Of a DNA stretch of 64,000 nucleotides, positions 40,369-48,873 are shown piece by piece. The stretch is from contig NZ_CP046582.1 in NCBI RefSeq assembly GCF_018141005.1, forward strand, positions 4,278,001 to 4,342,000, read 5' to 3'. The DNA is from Erwinia sp. E602 (GTDB taxonomy: Bacteria; Pseudomonadota; Gammaproteobacteria; Enterobacterales; Enterobacteriaceae). Within the stretch, counting starts at the first letter, position 1; each line of letters begins with the position of its first letter. The position numbers were made by a program, and so were the translations under genes. The notes under the pieces were generated by a model that had not been told where the DNA came from, made no database searches, and saw only the letters and a program-made list of their open reading frames with translations.

Positions 40369-40480
40369 AGGAAACTTTCCGTACGAAAAGGATGTCCGAA
40401 TTATAACGCCTGTACGAAATAAATTTCACTTACTTTCGGACAGATTCACAAAACAGTGTACGAAACCGACCAGTTTCGGT
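40369..40480. promoter_or_regulatory. Putative res site of the resolvase
   Basis: Directly upstream of tnpR. TGTCCGAA (40393-40400) and TTCGGACA (40434-40441) form an inverted pair, with several GTACGAA copies nearby (for example at 40382, 40411 and 40457). Subsite structure of this kind is expected for a resolvase target. Confidence 0.6.
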
Positions 40481-40501
40481 CAGTGCAAAACGATAACCAC
40501 A

Positions 40502-40864
40502 ATGAACTATGACACCTTCCGAATTTGCCGAAAAATCTGCCGGTTGCCAGAATATGCAGCCAACATGAGGTCGGTTATTCCTCATTATGACTGGATCATA
40601 TTCGGGGTCAGGGTCAGAAGCCGGTTATTCCTGATTATGAATGGATCACATACGGTGTCAGGGTCATACGCACTTGTAGATACGACAGCCAGACTTAACA
40701 CTGACCTGCGTGACGTTGAAAGAGAAATAAACAGAGCGGCCAGCGTAACTTTTGGCAATGACCTGACTGACATAAGCATTTATCAGTTCAGTTTTATCAT
40801 TAAAGTCAGAACAGATGGTGAGAAGATAAAGCACGGTCTTCTTGTTAACTTCGGGAAAACATAG
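40502..40864 (+). CDS. Doubtful hypothetical protein spanning a tandem repeat
   Basis: 120-codon frame. The first half runs through the 50-bp repeat; the second half (TTARLNTDLRDVEREINRAA, then FSFIIKVRTDGEKIKHGLL) looks more protein-like. May be the remnant end of a larger gene. No ribosome site seen. Confidence 0.25.
   Translation: MNYDTFRICRKICRLPEYAANMRSVIPHYDWIIFGVRVRSRLFLIMNGSHTVSGSYALVDTTARLNTDLRDVEREINRAASVTFGNDLTDISIYQFSFIIKVRTDGEKIKHGLLVNFGKT
40571..40670 (+). repeat. Tandem duplication, 50-bp unit x2
   Basis: CGGTTATTCCT..ATTATGA..TGGATCA repeats at exactly 50 bases with about 41-43 identical positions. It ends each time in GTCAGGGTCA. Confidence 0.8.
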
Positions 40865-40999
40865 CAAGACAGGTTTCATCTCTTTGTGCATCCGCAATGC
40901 GATTCTATCCGAATGAAAAACACAAGCCTAGCCGTCAGCTTTTCAGATGCATAAATAACGTAACCGACACAGAAAACGACCCGTTTTAAAATGTGATAT

Positions 41000-41046
41000 T
41001 ATAAGAAAGACCAGTCAATGTAATCTATTTGACTGGTCTATTTTGC
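41000..41046 (-). terminator. Terminator of the ATPase-nuclease operon
   Basis: AGACCAGTCAA (41008-41018) and TTGACTGGTCT (41029-41039), 11-bp perfect arms; TTTCTTAT follows on the minus strand. It lies about 35 bases past the 41075-41506 gene and could also act on the plus strand. Confidence 0.75.
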
Positions 41047-41074
41047 AATCTAAAAATTCAGTTATCATATCCAC

Positions 41075-41506
41075 TTATAAATTATAGACAAATGAAACCA
41101 TCAAGAAGGTATATCCAAAGATAAAACGCCAATTCCTTTTGAGAATGAAAATGATATTTCTGTTACGCCTGAATTTCTTTATTTTACCTAACCGATAAAT
41201 AAGCACCTCTCTTTCTTTTTCAGGAATATTATCTTTCATGATCTTTGCTAAAATCACCCTCTCTGACTTAACAAATGAATACTTTCGCTGAAGAACTTTG
41301 AGCTTACCAGTAAAAAATAAAATTGTAAGAATGAATGCCAACATTTGGAATAAGTGGTTAGGTATCCCCCAGCAACCAATAGTTGTAAGCAATAACCATT
41401 CTGCCACAGAGTCTTTTTGTAGATTCTTCCACCATTGATTCATATCTCTGGCGTAAAATCTTATCTCTTTTTTAATGCTGTAGTAATCACTGCCTTTAAT
41501 TTCCAT
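41075..41506 (-). CDS. Small membrane protein, partner of the ATPase-nuclease gene
   Basis: 143 residues. Hydrophobic segments at about 36-66 (WLLLTTIGCWGIPNHLFQML, then FILTILFFTG) and at the C-terminus (FIFGYTFLMVSFVYNL), with a Lys/Arg-rich middle (KEREVLIYRLGKIKKFRRNRN) likely cytoplasmic. Starts 22 bases after the stop of the 671-residue gene on the same strand, so it is in one operon with it. No family recognised. Very AT-rich, like its neighbour. It could anchor or regulate the nuclease. Confidence 0.6.
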   Translation of the reverse strand: MEIKGSDYYSIKKEIRFYARDMNQWWKNLQKDSVAEWLLLTTIGCWGIPNHLFQMLAFILTILFFTGKLKVLQRKYSFVKSERVILAKIMKDNIPEKEREVLIYRLGKIKKFRRNRNIIFILKRNWRFIFGYTFLMVSFVYNL

Positions 41507-41528
41507 TTAATTACACCACCAATTAAAA

Positions 41529-43544
41529 TTATTCTGTCGGTTCATGCAGGTCTTTTATTAGCTCCTCAGCATCAAAACCATCTAAATACTCTCTTCTAAG
41601 CTTTAGTTTATTAAGCAAATAATTATTAGACAACTCGAACTCTGAGAATATAGTACTCCAAGTTTTAACATATCCTTTTATACGGCCATTTTTCACATCA
41701 AACACTAAGCTTGGTTCATTTCTTGCTTCCGCAGTTTCTAACGCAGCACCAATTTCAAAATCAGAGCTGGATATTTTTCTGCCAACAAGAATCAACTCAA
41801 ACCTCATATTTTCCATCGAAAAACCAGAGTGCTGAAGGATTATTTTTGCGTAATCTTTCAACTGCTTAAGATGTTTTTCATTTAAAGAAACACTCGGTTT
41901 TTTTATCTCTATAATCGTACATTGGAAGTAGCTTTCACCACGGCCATTAAACTCAACTCGTCGTCTTGCAAGAAAGAGATCTACCTGTCTGCGGACTCCT
42001 TCAATATCCAGTCCATCAGCAAGATCATTTTGATCAAAATCATCTGATGTAAGTGTATCTATACCCTTAACGTGATTTCTCAAATTATAGGCTATTCTCT
42101 GAAAATCATCTTCCTCAGCACCTAACATGGTATATTTATTGCCGAATAACCATGTATTATTCTCGATGACAAGTTGTAGATCAGGTGTTTCTCTTACCTT
42201 ATCATAATGACTTACTACAACTTCTTTTAATTTCTGAACAGCAGACTCTCTACGCTGCAAAACTTCAATAGTAGAAACTATATTCTGAAGTGATGTTTTC
42301 TCTATTTGATATTGTAATTCACATAGGCTTTTATGATCTAATTCAAGGATGCTTTCTAATACATCAAAAAGCTCGCTATTTTCATTAGATACTATTAATT
42401 TATCGATAAGATGTATAAGAATCTTAGCTTGTTTGGATTTTAAATTTGAGAAGATCGATGGATCAGCATAATAAATACTACTTATTGTATTTTTTATGGC
42501 CTGCATTCTCCATTTAGCATCAACTTCTAAAAGATTAGAATAAGATGGGAAATATCCTTTTTCTTCATACTCAAATATTTTTTCATCCACAAACTCTTTT
42601 AGGAAATTATCATAAATTTCTTTTCCTATCTTTTGAATTTCTGATTTTAATTTTCTATATTCATCAGAACTAATACTGGCTTTTTTCTCGTCACTAAAGT
42701 TCAAACTAGAATCATGAATATCAAAAAGCTTTACCCAATCAGAACGAGTATAGGTACTAAGATAAAAATTTGGCTTATGGTTAAAACTGCTTAACTCTCG
42801 AAAAACAATTCTGCCTTGATTATTAACAAGATAATTATATGATTTTTCAACACCAGGCTTACTTACCCAGCGAACAAATAAGACATTAAAGGTGAAATTT
42901 TCAAATTCAATATTTTTTTCAATAGATACATTCAGCGGAACACTGATTTCAATATCATTTAGAAAAAGCTTTCTGTTTTTATTTAATGACAGTCGCCAGC
43001 CGAAATTATTTTGCAGTTTCTTGATGATAGGATCTTTACCGGGCAAATTTTTGGTAAAATGCCGTAAAACAACACATGTTCCATTTTGCAAATTTCTTAA
43101 GGATGCATGTTGTTCTGATTCAAGAAGCTCTACAACCTTAAAATCTCGAAGGCTTTCGCTATTTATCGTAATCTTAAAGTCGTGCCCTTGATAACGGGTA
43201 AACCAAATTGCTTCCTGGCTAAACAAATGAAAGGATAAGCGTCCCTTACCATGAGCACCTTGTAAATCATCATTTCCTTGTTTAAGGGACTCATTAAATC
43301 TTGAAAAATGTTCTTCACATTTATCAATATTAATGCCGGAACCATTATCTAACACCGATACAGATTCCAGCCCTCCAAGATCATTCCGTTTGATTTGGAC
43401 ATCAACCTTACTGGCTCCTGCATCGAATCCATTTGCTACTAGTTCGACAACCGCCTGCGAAGGTTCATCCTTCCAGCGAGTAAAAAGCTTCTTGATACCA
43501 GCATGAGTAATGTTTGTGGTACCGACAAACTCTCTTTTGCTCAT
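41529..43544 (-). CDS. HSP90-like (GHKL) ATPase fused to a Shedu-like PD-(D/E)XK nuclease
   Basis: 671 residues. The N-terminal domain (about 1-200) has the three GHKL motifs: N box E34-x3-N38 with Asp41 in ELVANGFDAGAS, G1 box DNGSG at 66-70, G2 box GAHGKG at 96-101, so it should bind ATP like HSP90, MutL and gyrase B. A middle helical region follows (about 270-450). The C-terminal domain (about 455-620) begins ENNTWLFGNKYTML, then VRRQVDLFL with Asp522, and TIIEIKKP with Glu546 and Lys548, followed by LKQLKDYAKIIL. This pattern fits the DUF4263 nuclease of Shedu. I infer an anti-phage role from the domains and island setting. The frame is intact and AT-rich. Confidence 0.8.
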   Translation of the reverse strand: MSKREFVGTTNITHAGIKKLFTRWKDEPSQAVVELVANGFDAGASKVDVQIKRNDLGGLESVSVLDNGSGINIDKCEEHFSRFNESLKQGNDDLQGAHGKGRLSFHLFSQEAIWFTRYQGHDFKITINSESLRDFKVVELLESEQHASLRNLQNGTCVVLRHFTKNLPGKDPIIKKLQNNFGWRLSLNKNRKLFLNDIEISVPLNVSIEKNIEFENFTFNVLFVRWVSKPGVEKSYNYLVNNQGRIVFRELSSFNHKPNFYLSTYTRSDWVKLFDIHDSSLNFSDEKKASISSDEYRKLKSEIQKIGKEIYDNFLKEFVDEKIFEYEEKGYFPSYSNLLEVDAKWRMQAIKNTISSIYYADPSIFSNLKSKQAKILIHLIDKLIVSNENSELFDVLESILELDHKSLCELQYQIEKTSLQNIVSTIEVLQRRESAVQKLKEVVVSHYDKVRETPDLQLVIENNTWLFGNKYTMLGAEEDDFQRIAYNLRNHVKGIDTLTSDDFDQNDLADGLDIEGVRRQVDLFLARRRVEFNGRGESYFQCTIIEIKKPSVSLNEKHLKQLKDYAKIILQHSGFSMENMRFELILVGRKISSSDFEIGAALETAEARNEPSLVFDVKNGRIKGYVKTWSTIFSEFELSNNYLLNKLKLRREYLDGFDAEELIKDLHEPTE

Positions 43545-43815
43545 GGGTAGTGTCCGTCCTTGAAGGTTTAGAGAACATACAATTCTAATGCCCGAAAGTT
43601 TATCATAATTCTTACGATCAAAAAGTACCCTTCACTTCATACATTGAAAAGGTAGCATCTTGGTAGAACCATCACAGTGGAAGTTCAGACATAAGCATGG
43701 CCAATCGTTTAGAAACATACTAGCATGTGGCCGTTTTTGACCCAAAAGTAAGGGGCTTAGATAAAAACTAGCCACTTTGGCACTTTGTCTTGCTGCTTTT
43801 CACAGCAGTTTTAAA

Positions 43816-43915
43816 GGGATTGAAAATCCCCGTGTCCTTGGTTCGATTCCGAGTCCAGGCACCACTATTTAAAGAACCCAGCCACTGGCTGGGTTTTTGC
43901 TTTTCTGGGTACTGA
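43816..43915 (+). repeat. Right attachment repeat (attR), partial tRNA-Phe copy
   Basis: Copies tRNA-Phe from the anticodon stem (GGGATTGAAAATCCCC) through CCA, the terminator (43875-43898, ACT loop) and GGGTACTGA. The tRNA 5' half is absent, so it is not a functional tRNA. Three differences from 27116-27215. Confidence 0.93.
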
Positions 43916-44113
43916 ATTCTGTATCTGACTCTCTTAAGTCACTGTTCTTGCCCATGAGCACTCCCCCTCTCCTACAGATCCGCCCCCGCGCTTCCCGACC
44001 AAAGATAAGCCGATAAAAAATGCGCCTTCGGATCAGGTGATGGTGGACAACCGTGATGTAGTCTATATTGTAGATATTCGATATATGGTCAAACTATCAC
44101 CGGGAGTCAAATC

Positions 44114-44833
44114 ATGATTACACGGGAAAAAGACGCTGATTTTGAGGTTATTGCCGTCCCGGCAGATAACATCTCGTACTTTAAAACCAGTCGAGAGCAT
44201 GCTGACATCTCCATTTCATTGCCAGAAGTTGACAATCGCCGGGACAATCAGACAAAGCATTACTATGTTGTGAAACGTCCGGATTCCATTGATGACGCCG
44301 CCTTTAAAGTTGCCCTTGAGGCCGCTTTCCGCGCCGTAAGCAACCTTATCCTTCTGGCTACTGACGAAAAAACAATTACTGTTATTCGTGATGTTACCGC
44401 CGAAAACAGAGTGGGTAACGCCACTCTAACCAACACCGAACGGCTGGAAAAACTCAAAAAGACCATCCTTGATGACAGTGAGTGGCTACCTGCTCAGGAA
44501 GTTTCACGCCGTGGCGGGGGAAGTATTACAGTAAGAAACCCCAGTGGCTTACCCAATCGTTGGAAGCGGGCCAGGAAAATCTTTGCCATCACATCAGAAG
44601 GCAGAGACCTCTATCCGGCTTACGCGCTGGATATTGGCGGGCAGCCGCTGCCACTGATGAAGAAAATCATCGATGTATTCGGAGAAACCAAAACCCCCTG
44701 GTCACTCGCCGTCTGGTTTGGCACTCTGAATAGCTGGCTGGGCAATAAAAAGCCTAAAGATCTCCTGATATCAGAACCCAATAAGGTACTGGAAGCGGCA
44801 CGACGGGCTAAGGAAGGACCGGTACATGGCTAA
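44114..44833 (+). CDS. Xre/MbcA/ParS-type antitoxin
   Basis: 239 residues. The C-terminal toxin-binding domain is clear: WSLAVWFGTLNSWLGNKKPKDLL followed in shorter parts by EPNKVLEAARRAKEG. The longer N-terminal part (about 1-170) is unusual for simple Xre antitoxins and contains an acidic start (REKDADFEVIAVPADN). GGGAG precedes the ATG. It overlaps the RES gene by eight bases, the standard layout that lets the antitoxin control the pair. Lies just outside attR. Confidence 0.8.
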   Translation: MITREKDADFEVIAVPADNISYFKTSREHADISISLPEVDNRRDNQTKHYYVVKRPDSIDDAAFKVALEAAFRAVSNLILLATDEKTITVIRDVTAENRVGNATLTNTERLEKLKKTILDDSEWLPAQEVSRRGGGSITVRNPSGLPNRWKRARKIFAITSEGRDLYPAYALDIGGQPLPLMKKIIDVFGETKTPWSLAVWFGTLNSWLGNKKPKDLLISEPNKVLEAARRAKEGPVHG

Positions 44834-45479
44834 AAAAATTAATACGCCTGGGAAAAATGCCGATCTCTCGGCCAGCCTGGTCGCCTGGCCGAAAGGGAAA
44901 ATCATTGAGCGAATTCACCCATCGCAATATGGCGCGACAGAATTTAACCCCGGAGCAGGGAAAAGCCGCTTCAGCCCCATAAATGACGGTGAAGGGAAAA
45001 GCATTTCGACATTATACGGCGGAGATAGCCTGCCCGTTGCGTTGATGGAGACGGTGTTACACGATCTCCCTACTCCCTGTGAAGATGCCCCCATCGAACT
45101 GTCCGTGCTGGACAACCTTGCCCGAAGTCAGTTATCGCCTCGGAAAGATATTCAGTTTGTTGATCTCAATCCCCGCTTCATGAAAAAACATGGTATTACG
45201 CAGGGCGATTTACTGGGGTCTTCCGCAGATCATTATCCCGAAACGCGTCAGTGGGCAGAGAAAATCCACGATGATAACCCTGAAGCTCAGGGGATCCGGT
45301 GGTCTTCTAAACAGCATGGCGACAAGGCTGTTATGTTGTTTGGCGATCGTATTAATACCAGCGACCTTGACGTCACGATTGATTCCGAATCAGCCTCAAC
45401 TTCAGTCGCAGTCAATGAAGCGATGGAAAACCTTGCCAGTGAAATGGCGCTGGTGCTGATTCCCGGCGGGTTAATCTAG
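44826..45479 (+). CDS. RES-domain toxin
   Basis: 217 residues. RES toxins deplete cellular NAD+. The named residues are visible: Arg29 in IERIHPSQYG, SRFSPI, Tyr64 in STLYGGDSLP and Glu75 in ALMETVLHD, with a conserved core to about residue 175. Overlaps and follows the antitoxin gene; both form an operon. Confidence 0.85.
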   Translation: MAKKINTPGKNADLSASLVAWPKGKIIERIHPSQYGATEFNPGAGKSRFSPINDGEGKSISTLYGGDSLPVALMETVLHDLPTPCEDAPIELSVLDNLARSQLSPRKDIQFVDLNPRFMKKHGITQGDLLGSSADHYPETRQWAEKIHDDNPEAQGIRWSSKQHGDKAVMLFGDRINTSDLDVTIDSESASTSVAVNEAMENLASEMALVLIPGGLI

Positions 45480-45507
45480 ATAAATCCTGACTGGGCTGAG
45501 CGCCCCG

Positions 45508-45549
45508 CGTTTGGCGTTTGGCGTTTGGCGTTTGGCGTTTGGCGTTTGG
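45508..45549. repeat. (GCGTTTG)6 heptanucleotide tandem repeat
   Basis: Six perfect units then degenerate ones (GCGGTCG, GCGCTCA). 29 bases after the RES gene stop, in the gap before the convergent LysR gene. Confidence 0.95.
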
Positions 45550-45645
45550 CGGTCGGCGCTCAACGTTCGGCGTTAGCAGTGAGCCAGCGGTTCGCTGCCG
45601 GGGTAAAGAGTCAGAACAGAGTAAAGTAGCGAACCCTGAGCCGCC

Positions 45646-46530
45646 TCAGCTCTTCCTTCCCTTCAGATAGTGCCAGAACCGCTCTGCCGTCAGGTTTAAC
45701 CGCGCGCCGGAGCGGTACACGTAGGCGGCAATATTCAGTGACAGGCTCGGGTCCATAATCGCCAGCCGTCCCTCCTCCAGATCCTGCTGAATCGAGTAGT
45801 AGGGCAGCCAGCCGACGCCGTCTCCCTTCAGGATCATCCGCTTCAGCAATTCACTCATCGATGAGACAAAGCGCAGCTGGAAGACGATCTCCGGGTGGCG
45901 GTCAATCACCTGATTCACCTGACGTCCCATATAGCTGTCGTTGGCGTACTTCATCAACGGCAGCGTGTCGCCGTCGAGGCTGAACAGCGGCTGGCCGTGG
46001 GGGTCGCAGGGGGTGACGAGGTGCAGCGCAGAATCGAAGATCTTGTGGTTGATAAACGGGTAGTTCATCAGCTCTTCGTTGTAGAACGACAGGATAAAGT
46101 CGCTCTTGCCCTCTTTCAGGTTAAACACCGCATCATTGACGTTGATCGATTCAACGAAGAATACCTTATCCGGGCCGTCGGTGTACTCCGCCAGCAGGTC
46201 GGGCAGCAGCAGCACCGAGAGCGACGGGGCGGCGTCAATGCGGATGCTCTGCTTGAGCTTGTGATCGCCTTTGATGCGGCCGATCTGAAAATCCATATCG
46301 TCGAGCATATTGCGCGCGTAGCCGACGAATATTCTGCCCTGCGGCGTTAACTGAGGAGGATTGACGCTGCGATCAAACACGCTGAAGCCCAGTGCGGCCT
46401 CCAGCGACTTAATGCGTCGGCTGAATGAAGGCTGCGAAATATTGCGTTTTTCCGCCGCCAGCGTAAAGCTGCGGCACTCTTCCAGCGCGATCACGTCGTA
46501 CAACCACTTCACTTCAAGATTACTGAGCAC
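45646..46530 (-). CDS. LysR-family regulator resembling HypT (YjiE/QseD)
   Basis: 294 residues from GTG 46530 (AAGGA nine bases upstream); a longer frame starts at 46590 but is not LysR-like. The winged helix is NLEVKWLYDVIALEECRSFT, then RNISQPSFSRRIKSLEAALG. The effector domain includes SSMSELLKRMILKGDGVGWL, matching HypT in my recollection (SSMSELLKQ...GIAWLP). HypT is the hypochlorite-responsive regulator of E. coli. Divergent from the PEPCK gene, which is its likely target. Confidence 0.82.
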   Translation of the reverse strand: MLSNLEVKWLYDVIALEECRSFTLAAEKRNISQPSFSRRIKSLEAALGFSVFDRSVNPPQLTPQGRIFVGYARNMLDDMDFQIGRIKGDHKLKQSIRIDAAPSLSVLLLPDLLAEYTDGPDKVFFVESINVNDAVFNLKEGKSDFILSFYNEELMNYPFINHKIFDSALHLVTPCDPHGQPLFSLDGDTLPLMKYANDSYMGRQVNQVIDRHPEIVFQLRFVSSMSELLKRMILKGDGVGWLPYYSIQQDLEEGRLAIMDPSLSLNIAAYVYRSGARLNLTAERFWHYLKGRKS

Positions 46531-46560
46531 CGTCACAAATCCTTCAACAAGTCCGCCAAC

Positions 46561-46605
46561 GCTATGCAAATTTAGCATGACGCATAGCATTTATGCAATT
46601 TATGC
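46561..46605. promoter_or_regulatory. Putative LysR operator between the regulator and pckA
   Basis: GCTATGC (46561-46567) and GCATAGC (46582-46588) are inverted, enclosing ATGC-N7-GCAT (46564-46578), followed by two more ATGCA steps to 46605. Dyads of this T-N11-A kind are typical LysR sites. Confidence 0.6.
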
Positions 46606-46690
46606 ATCAGAAGCCCGGTGTTAATATCCGCCTATTCCATCGGGCCGGAATAGTTCCGCCCCGCACGTCATCCATTGAGTCAGGTAGCGT

Positions 46691-48301
46691 ATGTCGATTA
46701 TTGCATCAGTTAAAGAACACCTTTTAAGCCTCGGCATCAGGGATGTCGGTGAGATAATCCATAACCCGGATTACGATCTGCTGATCGCACACGAAACGGC
46801 AGCCGATCTGACCGGCCCGGCGCGCGGCGTGATGACCGCCTCCGGCGCCGTGGCGGTGGATACCGGCGAGTTCACCGGCCGTTCACCGCGCGATAAGTAC
46901 ATCGTGCGCGATGATTTAACGCAGAACACCCTGTGGTGGTCCGACGCCGGCCTCGGTCGCAACGACAACAAACCAATGACGCAGGAGGTCTGGAGCAGCC
47001 TGAAAGGCCTGGTGGCGCAGCAACTCTCCGCCAAACCGCTGTACATCATTGATGCCTGGTGCGGTGCCAGCAACGACACCCGTCTGGCGGTGCGCTTTGT
47101 GACCGAAATCGCCTGGCAGGCGCACTTCGTCAAAAACATGTTTATCGCCCCACAGGACGACGAGCTGGCCAGCTTTACGCCGGACTTTACGGTAATCAAC
47201 GGCGCGGGCTGCACCAACCCGCACTGGCAGGCGCAGGGCCTTAATTCAGAGAACTTCGTCGCCTTTAACCTGAGCGAAAAGATTCAGCTGATCGGCGGCA
47301 CCTGGTACGGCGGCGAGATGAAGAAAGGGCTGTTCTCGGTGATGAACTACCTGCTGCCGCTGCAGGGCATTGCCTCGATGCACTGCTCGGCCAACCGCGG
47401 TGAAGCGGGCGACGTAGCGCTGTTCTTCGGCCTGTCCGGCACCGGTAAAACCACCCTCTCCACTGACCCGCAGCGCCAGCTGATCGGTGACGACGAGCAC
47501 GGCTGGGACGACGACGGCGTGTTTAACTTCGAGGGCGGCTGCTACGCCAAAACCATCAATCTGAAGCAGGAAGCGGAGCCGGAAATCTATGCCGCGATCC
47601 GCCGCAACGCGCTGCTGGAGAACGTGGTGGTGCGCGAGGACGGCAGCGTGGATTACGCCGACGGTTCAAAAACCGAAAACACCCGCGTCTCCTACCCGAT
47701 CGATCATATTGAGAACATCGTGCGTCCGGTATCGCGCGCCGGCCAGCCTGCGCGCATTATCTTCCTGGCGGCGGACGCCTTCGGCGTGCTGCCGGCGGTA
47801 TCACGCCTGACCCCGGACCAGATGCAGTATCACTTCCTCTCCGGCTTTACCTCCAAGCTGGCGGGAACCGAGCGCGGCATCACCGCGCCGACGCCTACCT
47901 TCTCCGCCTGCTACGGTGCGGCGTTCCTTCTGCTGCACCCGACCCAGTACGCAGACGTGCTGGCGGCCAAAGTGGCGCAGAGCGGTGCCGAAGCCTGGCT
48001 GGTCAATACCGGCTGGAACGGCGCGGGCGAGCGTCTGTCGCTGAAGGACACGCGGGCGATCATCAGCGCGATTCTGGAAGGCACCGCCGGTGATAACCAG
48101 ACAGAAACCCTGCCGATCTTCAACCTGGCGATCCCGGCATCCATTCCGGGCGTGGAGAGCGCGAAGCTCGACCCGCGTAACGCCAACGCCAGCTGGCAGA
48201 CAGAGGCGGAGAAGCTGGCGCAGCTGTTTATCAGTAACTTCGCGCAGTACGCGACCACCGAAGCCGGTGCGCGTATTCAGTCAGCCGGCCCGGCGCTGTA
48301 A
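46691..48301 (+). CDS. pckA: Phosphoenolpyruvate carboxykinase (ATP)
   Basis: Oxaloacetate + ATP gives PEP + CO2 + ADP, first step of gluconeogenesis. 536 residues against 540 in E. coli. Kinase-1a loop [11 protein letters not shown], the metal site [10 protein letters not shown], and [15 protein letters not shown], plus [17 protein letters not shown], are all conserved. The housekeeping pckA of enterobacteria lies elsewhere (near envZ-ompR), so this may be a second copy; I cannot check that here. A HypT-like regulator diverges from it and a terminator follows at 48344. Confidence 0.94.
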   Translation: MSIIASVKEHLLSLGIRDVGEIIHNPDYDLLIAHETAADLTGPARGVMTASGAVAVDTGEFTGRSPRDKYIVRDDLTQNTLWWSDAGLGRNDNKPMTQEVWSSLKGLVAQQLSAKPLYIIDAWCGASNDTRLAVRFVTEIAWQAHFVKNMFIAPQDDELASFTPDFTVINGAGCTNPHWQAQGLNSENFVAFNLSEKIQLIGGTWYGGEMKKGLFSVMNYLLPLQGIASMHCSANRGEAGDVALFFGLSGTGKTTLSTDPQRQLIGDDEHGWDDDGVFNFEGGCYAKTINLKQEAEPEIYAAIRRNALLENVVVREDGSVDYADGSKTENTRVSYPIDHIENIVRPVSRAGQPARIIFLAADAFGVLPAVSRLTPDQMQYHFLSGFTSKLAGTERGITAPTPTFSACYGAAFLLLHPTQYADVLAAKVAQSGAEAWLVNTGWNGAGERLSLKDTRAIISAILEGTAGDNQTETLPIFNLAIPASIPGVESAKLDPRNANASWQTEAEKLAQLFISNFAQYATTEAGARIQSAGPAL

Positions 48302-48343
48302 TTCCGGCCATTGAGCCACCCGGCCTCTGAGCCGCCGGGGACT

Positions 48344-48377
48344 AAAATCCGTGGTGCACGCCTGCCACGGATTTTTT
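48344..48377 (+). terminator. Terminator of pckA
   Basis: AAAATCCGTGG and CCACGGATTTT with a ten-base loop, then TT; 42 bases after the stop. Confidence 0.88.
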
Positions 48378-48580
48378 CTGGCTGACGCCAGGCTTTCCAC
48401 CGGCAGATGCCCCCCTGCTTCCTCGCCTCCTGTGTCACCGCTCCCGGGCTCTGCACTCCTGGCGACGTCTCGCTCCCTGCACCGCCCCTCCTCCATTCCT
48501 TTTATTGCGTCTGATGAGATCGGCGCGATCGATACCTGTGTGCCCCCCCTGACCGGTCATTTTATCCCGCGAACCTTTAT

Positions 48581-48601
48581 AAAGTGATTTAACTCACAAA
48601 A
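48581..48601. promoter_or_regulatory. CRP site 1 upstream of the PTS operon
   Basis: AAAGTGATTTAACTCACAAAA: GTGA-N6-TCAC dyad with A/T flanks, 273 bases before the kinase ATG. The 48380-48873 gap has no gene and serves as control region. Confidence 0.6.
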
Positions 48602-48714
48602 GCGTTGATTGACGATCGTAACCTGTCTCTGAATAAAACATTACCTGGCTCACAAAATTAAATTCATTATTAAACAGACAGTTAACCTCCACTACCGTGA
48701 TTAGTGTCGATAAT

Positions 48715-48734
48715 AGAGTGATTAGCATCACAAA
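48715..48734. promoter_or_regulatory. CRP site 2 upstream of the PTS operon
   Basis: AGAGTGATTAGCATCACAAA: GTGA-N6-TCAC dyad 140 bases before the ATG. Two sites point to catabolite control of the operon. Confidence 0.65.
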
Positions 48735-48873
48735 TTTACCTCTTTAAAATCGCTGTCAAGATCGGCTCACCGGGAAAAACCTTATCAAAGTGTGACCAGC
48801 TTCTAAAAACGGAATCCCCCCATCATTAACATCAATCTTACTTTTAACGGCTCCCTTAACTCTGAGGTCAACC

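Larger units (their letters stand above)
27165..43815. mobile_element. tRNA-Phe genomic island, about 16.7 kb
   Basis: Flanked by the 100-bp direct repeats at 27116 and 43816. The intact tRNA is at the left end, which is the usual result of integrase-mediated entry. Several blocks (31.5-36 kb and 40.4-43.8 kb) are clearly more AT-rich than the core. No tyrosine integrase or excisionase is recognisable; the only recombinase is the Tn3-type resolvase at 39787. Several cargo genes are broken, so the island looks fixed and decaying. The 43545-43815 stretch before attR holds no gene. Confidence 0.88.

Noticed and set aside
40604..40641. Second Tn3-type terminal repeat (GGGGTCAGGGTCAG...)
   Set aside because: Orientation is wrong for a right end and the GAAAACGGAAAATA core is absent; it belongs to the 50-bp tandem repeat.
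27165..43815. CRISPR array or cas genes in the island
   Set aside because: No regularly spaced repeats with unique spacers and no Cas-like proteins were seen.
43816..43863. Second tRNA-Phe gene
   Set aside because: The D-arm and 5' acceptor strand are missing; it is the attachment-site copy.
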